The position numbers were made by a program, and so were the translations under genes. Positions 16,720 through 25,852 of a DNA stretch of 64,000 nucleotides are shown piece by piece. The DNA comes from Streptomyces sp. DH41. GTDB lineage: Bacteria; Actinomycetota; Actinomycetes; Streptomycetales; Streptomycetaceae. The stretch is taken from positions 1 to 64,000 of the forward strand of contig NZ_JARVKY010000021.1 of assembly GCF_029813785.1 (NCBI RefSeq). The letters run 5' to 3'. The notes beneath the pieces are model-generated. The model searched no databases, was not told the origin of the DNA, and was given only the letters and a program-made list of their open reading frames with translations. Within the stretch, counting starts at the first letter, position 1. Each line of letters begins with the position of its first letter.

Positions 16720-17369
16720 CACCTGATCCGACGACCCTTCACCCGCTGCCGGCACATGACCGGGTGGTCTTCCTCAAACCGCTGGTCAGCTCACCGAAGA
16801 TCGTCGTGGGCGAGTACACCTACTACGACGACCCGGAGGCCGCCACCGAGTTCGAGCATCTCAACGTCCTCTACGCGTACGGGCCGGAACGGCTGGTCAT
16901 CGGCAGGTACTGCGCCATCGCCGCCGGCACGCGGTTCCTCATGGCCGGGGGCGAGCACCCGACGATGGGCGTGTCCACCTTCCCGTTCACCATGTTCGGC
17001 GGCGAGTGGACCGAGCGGACCCTCGACATCGTCACCGGCATGCCCAGCCGCGGGGACACAGTGGTCGGCAACGACGTCTGGTTCGGCCACCGGGCCACCG
17101 TCATGCCCGGCGTACGCGTCGGTGACGGCGCCGTCATCGCCGCCGGCGCGGTCGTCACCGCGGACGTACCGCCGTATACGGTCGTCGGCGGCAACCCGGC
17201 CCGTCTGATCCGGCAACGATTCGGCGACGCCGACATCGACCGGCTCAGGCAGGCGGCCTGGTGGGACTGGCCGGTGGAACTGGTCACCGAACACGCCCGC
17301 ACCATCATGGCCGGCACCCCGGCCGACATCGCCCGTATCGCCACCGACCACGGACGGGGCACCGCATGA
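16716..17369 (+). CDS. Vat-type streptogramin A O-acetyltransferase
   Basis: 217 aa, left-handed beta-helix acyltransferase of the xenobiotic acetyltransferase group. Key stretches: VIGRYCAIAAGTRFLMAGGEHP, STFPFTMFGGEW, GDTVVGNDVWFGHRATVMPG, VVGGNPARLIRQRF. His81 in GGEH aligns with the catalytic His of Vat(D). The family acetylates streptogramin A (virginiamycin M, dalfopristin) or, in the CatB branch, chloramphenicol; the linked lyase favours the former. Start is TTG 16716, overlapping the previous stop as TTGA with GGAG 8 nt upstream. Confidence 0.85.
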   Translation: MTPDPTTLHPLPAHDRVVFLKPLVSSPKIVVGEYTYYDDPEAATEFEHLNVLYAYGPERLVIGRYCAIAAGTRFLMAGGEHPTMGVSTFPFTMFGGEWTERTLDIVTGMPSRGDTVVGNDVWFGHRATVMPGVRVGDGAVIAAGAVVTADVPPYTVVGGNPARLIRQRFGDADIDRLRQAAWWDWPVELVTEHARTIMAGTPADIARIATDHGRGTA

Positions 17370-18256
17370 CGGCCGTGTCGATCGAGGAACATCCCGTGGC
17401 CGGCGGTGGTCCGTATGCGGTCACCACCGGCCCGGACGGCGCACTGTGGTACACGCTGGTCCACAGCGGCCGGATCGGCCGGCTCGTGCCCGGCGACGAA
17501 CCGGCCGGCCACCCGCTCGCCCCGGGCTGCGGTCCGACGATCATCACCAACGGGCCGGACGGCGCCTTGTGGTTCACCGAGTATCAGGCACACCGCATCG
17601 GTCGTATCACGGTCGACGGTGAGGTCACCGAGTTCCCGTTGCCCACCCCGGACAGCGGGCCGTTCGGCATCGCGGCCGGCCCCGACGGGGCACTCTGGTT
17701 CACCGAGACCGCCGCCGACCGCATCGGCCGCATCACCACCGGCGGCGAGATCACCGAGTTCCCGCTTCCGGCCGGCGGCGCGTTCCCGTCCGCGATCACC
17801 GCAGGCCCGGACGGCGCGATGTGGTTCACCATGAACCAGGCCAACGCGATCGGCCGGATCGACACCGACGGCACGGTCACCGTCCACCCGCTGCCCACCG
17901 CGGCCGCCGCACCGGTCGGTATCACCCTCGGTCCCGACGGCGCCCTCTGGTACGTCGCGATCGCCGCCGGCCACATCGGCCGCATCACCACCGAGGGCGG
18001 GATCAGGGAGTTCCCGCTGCCCGACCGTACCGGCCGACCGCACGCCATCACGCCGGGCGCCGACGGCGCCCTGTGGTTCACGGAGTGGGGCGGCAACCGC
18101 GTCGGCTCGATCACCGCCGATGGCGTGATCGAGGTGCACGACCTGCCCACGCCCGGATCCGAGCCGCACGGCATCGCCCTCGGCCCCGACGGTGCCCTGT
18201 GGACGGCGCTGGAAACCGGTGCCCTCGCCCGCATCACCCGAAGGCCGCTGCCGTAG
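17366..18256 (+). CDS. vgb: Virginiamycin B lyase (streptogramin B lyase)
   Basis: 296 aa seven-bladed propeller with repeated GPDGALWFTE and RIGRIT motifs. Family members linearise streptogramin B by elimination at the ester bond, with Mg2+ help. The catalytic set of staphylococcal Vgb (Tyr18, His228, Glu268, His270) is all present in matching context: Tyr17 in GGGPYAV, His226 in GRPHAI, Glu266 and His268 in SEPHGI. It therefore looks active. ATG 17366 overlaps the acetyltransferase stop (ATGA), so resistance enzymes for the A and B components are translationally linked. Confidence 0.92.
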   Translation: MTAVSIEEHPVAGGGPYAVTTGPDGALWYTLVHSGRIGRLVPGDEPAGHPLAPGCGPTIITNGPDGALWFTEYQAHRIGRITVDGEVTEFPLPTPDSGPFGIAAGPDGALWFTETAADRIGRITTGGEITEFPLPAGGAFPSAITAGPDGAMWFTMNQANAIGRIDTDGTVTVHPLPTAAAAPVGITLGPDGALWYVAIAAGHIGRITTEGGIREFPLPDRTGRPHAITPGADGALWFTEWGGNRVGSITADGVIEVHDLPTPGSEPHGIALGPDGALWTALETGALARITRRPLP

Positions 18257-18369
18257 CCGTAGCCGCTGCCGAGCAGACCTCCTCGCCCGTGACGTACGAC
18301 CGCGCGATCGTCCCGCGAGGAATAACGAACACCACGTTCCGCTGTGCACCGAACGCCCGAGAGGACTCC

Positions 18370-19044
18370 ATGACACACACCACCGTCGACCCCGGCGCCG
18401 AGTTCGACCGGCAGGTCAACAACTTCGTCGAACGGGGCTACCCGTCGATGACCGGCCAGACCCCGGAGGAGTTCACCGCCCTGGTCGCACCGCTACGCGA
18501 CCTCGCCACCGGCATCGGCATCGGCGTCGGACAGGGCGCATGGGAGCCGGACACCGGACGTGTCCCCTTCCTCCTCGTGGTCACTCGGGACGTCGCCCCG
18601 ATCGAGCGGACAATGCCGCACACCACTCTCCACGGAAAGACCAAGCCCGGCTTCGTCGACCGCTCCTTCGAGCCCGGCGCACTTGAGCGGTTCGTCGCCG
18701 TCAAGGAGACCGGTCTCTCCGACCAGCGCGCCTACCTGCTGCTCGACGTCGAGCGCGGGGAGGAGTTCTGCGGCGTCGTGCCCAACGACGCCATTGACGC
18801 CATCACCACCAGGGGGCGGAGCCCGCTCACCATCGAGGAAGGGATCGCGATGATCACCCACTTCCCTGAGATCCTCGTCAAGAACAAGTGCTTCTCGCTC
18901 GGCGGTTCCCGCTCCGGCGACCGCCGCGTCCCGGCGGTCTGGATCAGCCGGCACGCCCCCAAGCTCGGCTGGTGCTGGGAAGGCAACCCCCACACATGGC
19001 TCGGCATGGCCTCAGCCGGCTCCCGTCGCGCCACCGCGTACTGA
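18370..19044 (+). CDS. DUF5701-family protein
   Basis: 224 aa. FDRQVNNFVERGYPSMTGQTPEEF, VPFLLVVTRDVAP, CFSLGGSRSGDRRVPAVWIS and the end APKLGWCWEGNPHTWLGMAS are features of a conserved actinobacterial family without assigned activity. ATG 18370 is preceded by GAGAGG. It follows the lyase by 113 bp on the same strand and may belong to the same transcript. Confidence 0.75.
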   Translation: MTHTTVDPGAEFDRQVNNFVERGYPSMTGQTPEEFTALVAPLRDLATGIGIGVGQGAWEPDTGRVPFLLVVTRDVAPIERTMPHTTLHGKTKPGFVDRSFEPGALERFVAVKETGLSDQRAYLLLDVERGEEFCGVVPNDAIDAITTRGRSPLTIEEGIAMITHFPEILVKNKCFSLGGSRSGDRRVPAVWISRHAPKLGWCWEGNPHTWLGMASAGSRRATAY

Positions 19045-19162
19045 GCTCAGGGCCCTTCTTGTGGACTGTCCATCCACCCGTGACCCGGCCGCACGGGAGT
19101 CGTGCCGCACCGGAGCGAGACGAGCCCCGAGGGTGACGGGTGACACCAGGGCGAGGGCGCTG

Positions 19163-19765
19163 TCATCGTCCGCCGGAATCCGAGGAGCGCCCTCGGATTC
19201 CGTCCAGGAGGTACACGGTGCGGCGGTCATAGTCGTCCCGGGAAGGCCGTTTGCCGTGCTTGAGGGCGAGGGCGCTGTCGACGACGAGTGCGTGGAGGTC
19301 GCCCGCCGTGAACTCCGGCCGCAGCGCACCGGAGGCCCGCGCCGCCGCGATGAACTCCTCGTTGGCCTCGCTCCCGACCCGGCAGATCTCCATGAGCTGC
19401 CGCGAGTGCGGATATGTCTGCAACAGAACGTCGTTGAAGGCGGGTTGGCGGTACTGGAGGTCGCGGATCGCGGTGAGGTAGTACGCGATCCGCTCGCCAC
19501 CGCCGTCGATGGTCCGAGTGTGGTCGATGACGGCGAACAGCTCACTCGCCACGACCTCCTCGATGACGGCTTCGATGAGGCCGATCCGTCCGCCGAACCG
19601 GTTGAAGATCGTGGCCTTGCTCACCCCTGCCGCCTTGGCGACCTCCTCCAGCGGCACCGTCAGGCCCTGCCCCTGGAAGGCGCCGATCGCGGCAGAGCGG
19701 ATCTGCTCGGAATTGCGCCTGGCGTCGGCACGCAGCCGGGATTCCGAAGGCACCGCACCGGCCAT
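19163..19765 (-). CDS. TetR-family regulator
   Basis: 200 aa from ATG 19765 (GAGG just upstream). N-terminal HTH: IRSAAIGAFQGQGLTVPLEEVAKAAGVSKATIFNRFGGRIGL, with the core AKAAGVSKATIFNRF. C-terminal ligand domain is typical for the AefR/YcdC branch (LLQTYPHSRQLMEICRVG). Divergent from the NmrA-like gene at 19926; the 160-bp intergenic region contains two palindromes that are probable binding sites, so it likely represses both itself and the oxidoreductase. Confidence 0.9.
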   Translation of the reverse strand: MAGAVPSESRLRADARRNSEQIRSAAIGAFQGQGLTVPLEEVAKAAGVSKATIFNRFGGRIGLIEAVIEEVVASELFAVIDHTRTIDGGGERIAYYLTAIRDLQYRQPAFNDVLLQTYPHSRQLMEICRVGSEANEEFIAAARASGALRPEFTAGDLHALVVDSALALKHGKRPSRDDYDRRTVYLLDGIRGRSSDSGGR

Positions 19766-19800
19766 GACCCTCACCGTCTCTCTCTGTCGGCCCACCGTCG

Positions 19801-19825
19801 TAACTTGACTCGCCGGGTCAGCTTA
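19801..19825. promoter_or_regulatory. TetR operator-like palindrome 1
   Basis: TAACTTGAC-N6-GGTCAGCTTA: imperfect inverted repeat sharing half-sites with palindrome 2. It lies 36 bp upstream of the TetR start. Confidence 0.4.
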
Positions 19826-19847
19826 CCTACGGTCGCAGACACCAGCG

Positions 19848-19870
19848 AAGCTGACCCACATGGTCAACTT
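19848..19870. promoter_or_regulatory. TetR operator-like palindrome 2
   Basis: AAGCTGACC-CACAT-GGTCAACTT: 8 of 9 bases pair across a 5-bp spacer. It lies 55 bp upstream of the oxidoreductase ATG. Confidence 0.5.
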
Positions 19871-19925
19871 ACGACTCCGCCCACCGCCGAGTCGGACCCC
19901 GTGGGCACTCAGGAAGGTCACGAAC

Positions 19926-20780
19926 ATGATCGTTGTCACCGGCGCCACCGGTGGGCTGGGCGGCGCCACCGTCGAACACCTCCTCAAGCGCGTACCCGCC
20001 GACCGGATCGGCGTCAGTGTCCGCGACGCCGCCAAGGCGCGGCACTTCGCCGAGCGCGGCGTGCGCGTGCGGCAGGGTTCCTACGAGGACCCTGCCGCGC
20101 TGCGTGACTCGTTCGCCGGTGCCGAGCAGGTCCTCCTGGTGTCCGGCAACGACCCGGCCGCCGACATGGTCGGCCTGCACCGCCGTGCCATCGAAGCCGC
20201 GGTCGCGGCCGGCGTCCGCCGGGTGCTCTACACGAGCCAGCAGGGCGCCGTCCCCGGCAACCCGTACCGGCCGTCGGACATCCACATCGCCACCGAGGCG
20301 ATCCTCGACGACTCCGGGATCGACTGGACCGCACTGCGCAACGGCGCCTACGGCCCGCTCGATCAGGTTCTCGGCCCGTGGCAGCAAACCGGCGTGATCG
20401 CCCAGCCGGAAGACGGCCCCGTCCCGTACACCGACCGCGCCGACATAGCCGAGGCCACCGCGGTCGTTCTCGCCGGTGACCGCTCCTTCGACGGCCCCGT
20501 CACCCTCACCGCACCGGCCGCCCTCACCTTCGACGATTTCACCGAGATCGCCTCCGACCTCACCGGTCGCACCATCGAGCGCGTCGTCCTGGACGACGAG
20601 CAGTGGGTCGCCGACCAGATCACGACCGGCGTGCCGGAGCAGATGGCCCGGCTCATGCTCACCTGGTACCAGGCCGCCCGCGCGGGCTGCTTCGCCGAAG
20701 CCGACCCGCTGCTGGCCGACCTCCTCGGCCGCGAGCCCCGCACCGCCGCCGACCGGCTCGCGGCCCACATCGCCGCCTGA
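19926..20780 (+). CDS. NmrA/SDR-type NAD(P)-binding oxidoreductase
   Basis: 284 aa. Starts with the atypical-SDR nucleotide motif MIVVTGATGGLGG; RRVLYTSQQGAV and GIDWTALRNGAYGPLDQVLG follow the NmrA / NAD(P)H:quinone oxidoreductase QOR2 pattern. Probably binds NADPH and either reduces quinones or reads redox state. ATG 19926 is preceded by GGAAGG. Likely controlled by the divergent TetR protein. Confidence 0.85.
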   Translation: MIVVTGATGGLGGATVEHLLKRVPADRIGVSVRDAAKARHFAERGVRVRQGSYEDPAALRDSFAGAEQVLLVSGNDPAADMVGLHRRAIEAAVAAGVRRVLYTSQQGAVPGNPYRPSDIHIATEAILDDSGIDWTALRNGAYGPLDQVLGPWQQTGVIAQPEDGPVPYTDRADIAEATAVVLAGDRSFDGPVTLTAPAALTFDDFTEIASDLTGRTIERVVLDDEQWVADQITTGVPEQMARLMLTWYQAARAGCFAEADPLLADLLGREPRTAADRLAAHIAA

Positions 20781-20866
20781 GGCTTCTCGACGGCGGCGTT
20801 CTCAGGGACGACACGTACTACACGCTGCCCGTCCGCCATCACGAACCGACCGTCAGCTACGGATGG

Positions 20867-21949
20867 TCATGAGTGCCGGTCGGCCTCGCTTGCGACGGTC
20901 ACGGCGCCGCGGAAGCCGTCCGGCGCGTGGGTGGACATCGTGTCGAGCGCGGTGTCCGGGACGGGCAGCAGGTGGGCGTCGAGCCAGGTGTCCCCCGTCG
21001 CCGTGTTGGCCCATGGATCGTCGATCACGAGGGCGCCCGGCACAGCGCCGTGGCAGAGCACCCAGTGCGGTACGTCGAACCCCAGCATCGCGTCGAGCGA
21101 GATGAGGAGCAGTACGTGTTCCCGGCGTTCGACCGCGGCGCGGATCGCGGTCATGGGGAGGTGGTCCGGGTCGACCGGGACGCCGGTCCGTTCCGCCTCC
21201 GTGCGCGCGCTCCGCTGGAGGATCGCGCGCCATTCCTGTTCGTGTTCCGGCAGGTGGCCGAGGAGGACGGGCTGGTCGGTGTCGAGGTGGACCGTGACGG
21301 GGGACGACGGCCAGGCCCGGCGTACGGCGACGCCCAGTCCGACGGGTTCGCAGGCGGGGAAGTTGGTCGCGTCGCGCCACAGCGTCAGCTCGGCGCGGCG
21401 GTCGAGTGCCTCCCGGGACACCTTGCCCGCATGTGCCTGGGCGACGAGCGCGGTCACGGCACCGCAGGTGAAGTGGGTGGTCTGGCCGTAGTAAGGGGGC
21501 GGGGGCTGGGCCGGTGTCCCGCCGTCCAGCCAGAGCACGTATCCCGTGGCGGGCCCCGCCGTCTCGTCCCCCCGCGCCAGACCCGGACCGAGCGGTGGGC
21601 GCAGTGCGGTGAAGCCCGCTGCGGCGGCGTCCTCGCAACTCGCCGTCCAGCCTTCCCACTTGACCTGCGCCAGGCCCTGGCAGCGGGCATGGTCGACGAC
21701 CGCGGCGACGGCCGCCCGTACGTCACCGACGGCATCGACGATCTTCAGGTAGGCCGTCCGCGGACGCGCCGTCACGAGCGCGGCGGCGGTCCACTCCCCG
21801 CCCTCCCCCGCGACGGCCACGATGTGCGGGTGGTGCGCCGAGCGGTCGACCGTGTGCCAGCGCTCCGGCACCTCGTGCCCGCCGACCGCCATACCGGCCT
21901 CGAACGGTACGACGACGCTCGTGACCGGCGTCTCCTGCTGGCTGGGCAT
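20867..21949 (-). CDS. C39-like peptidase-fold protein
   Basis: 360 aa. An N-terminal region of about 140 residues of unknown fold is followed by a C39-like papain-type domain: Cys162 in YYGQTTHFTCGAV, His295 in FDVPHWVLCHG and Asp in ALVIDDPWAN form the expected triad. No signal peptide. ATG 21949 has AGGAG 5 nt upstream. It is followed (upstream on the minus strand) by the remnant of a siderophore permease, so it may have belonged to an iron-siderophore locus; substrate unknown. Confidence 0.75.
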   Translation of the reverse strand: MPSQQETPVTSVVVPFEAGMAVGGHEVPERWHTVDRSAHHPHIVAVAGEGGEWTAAALVTARPRTAYLKIVDAVGDVRAAVAAVVDHARCQGLAQVKWEGWTASCEDAAAAGFTALRPPLGPGLARGDETAGPATGYVLWLDGGTPAQPPPPYYGQTTHFTCGAVTALVAQAHAGKVSREALDRRAELTLWRDATNFPACEPVGLGVAVRRAWPSSPVTVHLDTDQPVLLGHLPEHEQEWRAILQRSARTEAERTGVPVDPDHLPMTAIRAAVERREHVLLLISLDAMLGFDVPHWVLCHGAVPGALVIDDPWANTATGDTWLDAHLLPVPDTALDTMSTHAPDGFRGAVTVASEADRHS

Positions 21950-21988
21950 CGGTGCTCCTGGGAGGGGTGAGGGGAGGGTGGGTGAGCG

Positions 21989-22510
21989 TCAGGCGCGGGA
22001 CTGCCGGAGCACCCAGACGAAGTACGGTGCGCCGACCAGCGCGATCATCAGTCCCGCCGGTACCTGGAAGGGTGCGACGACCGTACGGCCGAGGGCGTCG
22101 GCCACACAGACCAGTACGCCGCCGAGCAGCATCGCGACCGGGAGCGAGCGGCCGTGCCGGACGCCCACGAGCGACCGGGCGAGGTGCGGGGCGACGAGGC
22201 CCACGAAACCGACGACGCCGACGGCGACCACGCTGAGCGCGGCGAGTACGGCCGTGATCGCCAGCGCGAAGAAGCGTGTGCGCTCCACCTTGACGCCGAC
22301 GATGCGCGGGGTGTCCTCGTCGACCGCGAGCAGGTCGAGGCGGCCGCGCATGGCGAGCAGTACGGGCAGCGCGAGCGCCAGGGCGACCGCGACCGGTAGG
22401 ACGTCGGGGAACGTACGGCCGTACGTGGTGCCCGAGAGCCAGGTGAAGATGCGGGGCGTGTTGTACGGGTCGGCGCGCAGGAGGAGGAAGGTGGTGACGG
22501 AGCTGAGTCG
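21989..22510 (-). pseudogene. FecCD-family siderophore permease, 5' truncated
   Basis: About 165 C-terminal residues of a BtuC/FecCD permease: TTFLLLRADPYNTPRIFTWLSG, VVGVVGFVGLVAPHLARSL, LLGGVLVCVADALGRTV and PAGLMIALVGAPYFVWVLRQ. A full protein has about 330-350 residues; the first half is missing. Homology stops abruptly near 22510 and the upstream bases encode nothing recognisable. It cannot form a working transporter. Confidence 0.85.
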
Positions 22511-22755
22511 ACTTCCCGCTGCCGTTCCGGAAGGGCGAGGGCCCGCCGTACGACGGTCCCGGCCTCGCGCCGCCACATCCCGGGGTTCCCCTCGGCGGCA
22601 GCGTGGGACGTTCGGGCCATACGGGCGAGGCTGTCCGGGGCGGTACGGGACGCTCCGGGGCCCTCGTGCGCGCGCACAGCTCTCGACCGCGCCGTCCGGT
22701 ACGGGTAGTCAGGGGAGAGCCCTCTGATCATGGTCGTTTCCGCCTACGCCGACGC

Positions 22756-23472
22756 CTACGCGGGATCGAGCACGGGCCTCGCGGGGAGCCCGCCGTTCTT
22801 CTCGCAGCGCAGTTCCTTGGCCATGGCCAGCGAGAAGGAGTGAGCCACGGTCGCGTAGGCGTCCTTCAACGCCTCGACGTTGCCCTCGGGCTCCTTCGGC
22901 ACAGCCCTGTGCTCCACGCCGATGACAATGCGGACGTCGTCCGAGGAACCCAGCTTGTCGCTCCGACACGGGAACCGGACGTACGCCATGTCCGCCGCCG
23001 CCAGAGTCTCCTCCCCCATCTTCAGCTCGGTGAACTTCGGGGCCGCCGGGTCGCCCGCCGGGGCGTCGTCGGCCAGCCTCCAGGTGATCCTGAGATCGAA
23101 ATCCGGCGTACCACGGGGCGTGAAGACACGGCAAGCGTCCTCGGGCACGGTGGGGAGCGGGTACGAACCCACAAGGTCCGCTGCGGCCCGCTTGACGGTG
23201 TACTCCTCCGCCGAAGCCTCGAACCGCGCCGATCCTGTGATCACCTTCAGTGCCTTGGACGCGTCGGCGGACATGGCATCGCCGCCACAGAGTTGTGTCC
23301 CCACAACGATCTCGTAGTCGTCCGCGGCTCCGTCGTCATCCCCGTCCCCTCCACAACCCGTGGCTCCGAGGAGCAACGAACCGGCCACGGCCGCGGAGAG
23401 AAGACCCCCGCGTACCGACCCACTGTTGATCACTGTCCGCACCCCTACGTGTCCTCGGCCGTTCACTGGCAT
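22756..23472 (-). CDS. Lipoprotein of unknown function
   Basis: 238 aa. Signal peptide VRGGLLSAAVAGSLLLGATGC with lipidated Cys, then an acidic stretch GGDGDDDGAADDYEIVVG. The start at ATG 23472 is supported by GGAGG 7 nt upstream and by overlap with the previous stop (TGATG), so it is translationally coupled to the large protein before it. No family recognised. Third gene of the WXG100-like operon. Confidence 0.8.
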   Translation of the reverse strand: MPVNGRGHVGVRTVINSGSVRGGLLSAAVAGSLLLGATGCGGDGDDDGAADDYEIVVGTQLCGGDAMSADASKALKVITGSARFEASAEEYTVKRAAADLVGSYPLPTVPEDACRVFTPRGTPDFDLRITWRLADDAPAGDPAAPKFTELKMGEETLAAADMAYVRFPCRSDKLGSSDDVRIVIGVEHRAVPKEPEGNVEALKDAYATVAHSFSLAMAKELRCEKNGGLPARPVLDPA

Positions 23473-25832
23473 CAGCCGGCCTCCGGGTCGTTGCCCTGCT
23501 GGTTCTCCCGGTCGTTGCCGACCCCGTAGCCGATCAGCATCGAATCGTGCAGGTCCTGCGCGAACGGGTCTTTGCCAGGGTCCACGCCGTTATGCAGCAG
23601 GAACTCCTCCATCGGGGCCTCGGCCATGCTCTCACCGGCGGAGTAGATCTTGGTCTTCTCCTGCCTGGTGAGTTCCTCCACCTTCTCCTTGTGCTCGTCC
23701 ACCGAATTGCCGGAAATGTCGCCGACCATCTGGCCGATGAGCTGCTCCGCAGCGCCACTGGCGGTATCGGTCAACAGCGGGACGAGCACCGCGGCCGTGC
23801 CCACGGCTGCGGTCGCGGGCAGGAAGGCGACGCCCGCCGCGATGCCCGCCACGGCGCCGAACTCGACCCAGCCCGCCCGCTCGGCGACCGCCTTCTCGTA
23901 GTCCTCGTGGGTCTTGAGGTTGGTCGCCTCCACCTGGTCGGCCCGAGACTGATCGAGCATGCCCTGTACCTCGGCACCTACGCGCACAGTCGCCCTGGCC
24001 CTGGCCTCGACCTCCTCGGTGATCTTCCCGTCCGGGCCCACCGTGCCTTCCAGCGCGCTGCGGGTGTAGACCTGCTCCGCGGTCGAGATCGTCGCGTAGG
24101 CGTCCGGGTGCTGGCCGAGGGTGCTGAGGAAGCCCCGGACGACGCTCCGCCCGTTCCCGTCCAGGGTGTCCGCGAAGTCGATGTGTCCGTCCGGGTTCTT
24201 GCCCGGCGCGAACACGCTGTCCGGATCGTTCTTGGCCAGCGCCCAGTTGATGTCGTCGATGTACCCGGCGCCCATGACGCCCAGACTGTCGACCATCGCC
24301 TCGTGGCGCTCCTTGAGGAGACCCGGGTCATCGGCGTACTTCTCCATGACCTTCTGCATGACCGCTGCGTTGTCCTCGTCCCGCACCACATCGGCGTCCG
24401 GGTGTCCGGCCGGGTAGCCGAGGGTCGCTGCCTCCAGGGCGTGGCCGAGGGCATCGGGCATGTGGTCGAGCGACGCCTCGCGCTCCTTCGGGTCAAGCGA
24501 GTTGACGTCGGCGAAGGACTCCCACTTCTCGTTGGTGAAGAAGTCGAGGTAGTTGTCGATCACCTCGCCGTCCTTGTCCTTGCCGAGGTCGGCCGTGGCG
24601 CCGCGGTTGACCGTACCGTCCTCGTTGTACGCGGTCGGGGGGTCGGCGAAGAACTTCTTCGCCGCTTCCGGGCTGTTGCCGAGCGCCTCCAGCATGGCGG
24701 TGGCCGGGTCGTAGCCGGCGCCGTTCACTCCGGAGGGGTTGTAGGGGTTCTTGTACCAACTGTTCACCATCTTGGTCTCGGCGAACAGACCCGGGTCCTT
24801 CTGGTGCAGTTGCGCCACGTGTTCGGCGATCGGATTGAGGAACCTCGCGTCGTAGTTCCCGTAGCGCATGACCCCGCCGAGCAGTTGGTATCCGAACGGC
24901 CCGCCGGGATCGTGCCTGGACAGCGCGACGTGCTCCGTACCCAACTTGCGAAGCTCCGGGCCCCACTTGTCGGTGAACTGCTTGTCGTGGGAGGCGGTGG
25001 CCAGGTTGAGGCCGAGGTTCTTCTGAAGCTCCTGGACGTCCTTGAGGCGCTCGGAGTCGACCTTGTCGTACTCCTGCGTGTCCATGGCGAGCTGGCCGAA
25101 GAACGCGAGCGACTTCTCGGGGCCGAGCTTCTGATAGAAGTTCTTGGCGAACTCCTGCGACCGACTGTTGTCCTTCAGCAGTTCGTTGAGCTGCTGGAGT
25201 TCCTTGTGCGTGAGGTCCCGTCCCTTGGCCGCCAGGGCGGCGGCACGGGCGGCCTCCTCCTGGTCCAGCTTCGTGTACGTCGGAGCGCTGAAGTCCTTGC
25301 GGTCGGTGACGTTGGCCTCGAGGGTCTTCTTGAGGGCGACGTCGGTGTCGTTGCAGTTGTCGACGATGAGGTCGATCCTCTTCTGCCACGACTCGATGTT
25401 CCTCTTCTCCTCCTGGAGGAGCTCGCTGTAGTCGGGGGCGTGCCGTGCCGCGGGGATGCCCGACAACGGGTTCCGCGCCGAGACCTTGCCCTTGCCGTCC
25501 ACGCGGATACCGGCCGCGGGCCCCTCGTGGTCCCGGATGTTGACCAGGTCGTCCTTGGCCTTCTTGATGGCCGCGTAGCCCTCTTCCAGGATCCGCTTCA
25601 CACCCTCGGCCTCGGCCGCGGCGTCCGTGAACTCCTTGGCCGTCTTGCCGATGAACGCTTTGGTGACCCCTGCGTTGACGCCCTCCCAGGCCGCCTTGCC
25701 CGCCTTGGTCTTCATCCCGTCGGCGGCTTCGGTGGCGAGCTGGTCCAGGTTCCCCGCCATCTCCGACCAGTCGTCGACGGCGGCCTTCAGCTTCGCCACC
25801 GGGGCGTCGATGACGTCCTCGTACTGCAGCAT
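23472..25832 (-). CDS. Large WXG/LXG-like helical protein, DUF6571-type
   Basis: 786 aa from ATG 25832 (GGAG 8 nt upstream; a GTG at 25841 overlaps that site and is unlikely). The first 100 residues are WXG100-like helices (VAKLKAAVDDWSEMAGNLDQLATEA, then AWEGVNAGVTKAF). A long mostly helical, charged region follows; near the C-terminus there is one hydrophobic alanine-rich segment (GAVAGIAAGVAFLPATAAVGTAAVLVPLL). No toxin active site or signal peptide is visible. Similar proteins in Streptomyces occur with small WXG100 partners and are thought to be related to type VII secretion or polymorphic toxin systems; that role is inference. Confidence 0.75.
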   Translation of the reverse strand: MLQYEDVIDAPVAKLKAAVDDWSEMAGNLDQLATEAADGMKTKAGKAAWEGVNAGVTKAFIGKTAKEFTDAAAEAEGVKRILEEGYAAIKKAKDDLVNIRDHEGPAAGIRVDGKGKVSARNPLSGIPAARHAPDYSELLQEEKRNIESWQKRIDLIVDNCNDTDVALKKTLEANVTDRKDFSAPTYTKLDQEEAARAAALAAKGRDLTHKELQQLNELLKDNSRSQEFAKNFYQKLGPEKSLAFFGQLAMDTQEYDKVDSERLKDVQELQKNLGLNLATASHDKQFTDKWGPELRKLGTEHVALSRHDPGGPFGYQLLGGVMRYGNYDARFLNPIAEHVAQLHQKDPGLFAETKMVNSWYKNPYNPSGVNGAGYDPATAMLEALGNSPEAAKKFFADPPTAYNEDGTVNRGATADLGKDKDGEVIDNYLDFFTNEKWESFADVNSLDPKEREASLDHMPDALGHALEAATLGYPAGHPDADVVRDEDNAAVMQKVMEKYADDPGLLKERHEAMVDSLGVMGAGYIDDINWALAKNDPDSVFAPGKNPDGHIDFADTLDGNGRSVVRGFLSTLGQHPDAYATISTAEQVYTRSALEGTVGPDGKITEEVEARARATVRVGAEVQGMLDQSRADQVEATNLKTHEDYEKAVAERAGWVEFGAVAGIAAGVAFLPATAAVGTAAVLVPLLTDTASGAAEQLIGQMVGDISGNSVDEHKEKVEELTRQEKTKIYSAGESMAEAPMEEFLLHNGVDPGKDPFAQDLHDSMLIGYGVGNDRENQQGNDPEAG

Positions 25833-25852
25833 GTCGCGCACTCCCCCGGGTC

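Noticed and set aside
16333..19044. Part of a streptogramin biosynthetic cluster
   Set aside because: No NRPS or PKS genes are in the window; only resistance-type functions are seen.
20781..20872. Fragment ending DTYYTLPVRHHEPTVSYGWS
   Set aside because: The plus-strand tail after the oxidoreductase looks coding, but I cannot tie it to a family; too short to call.
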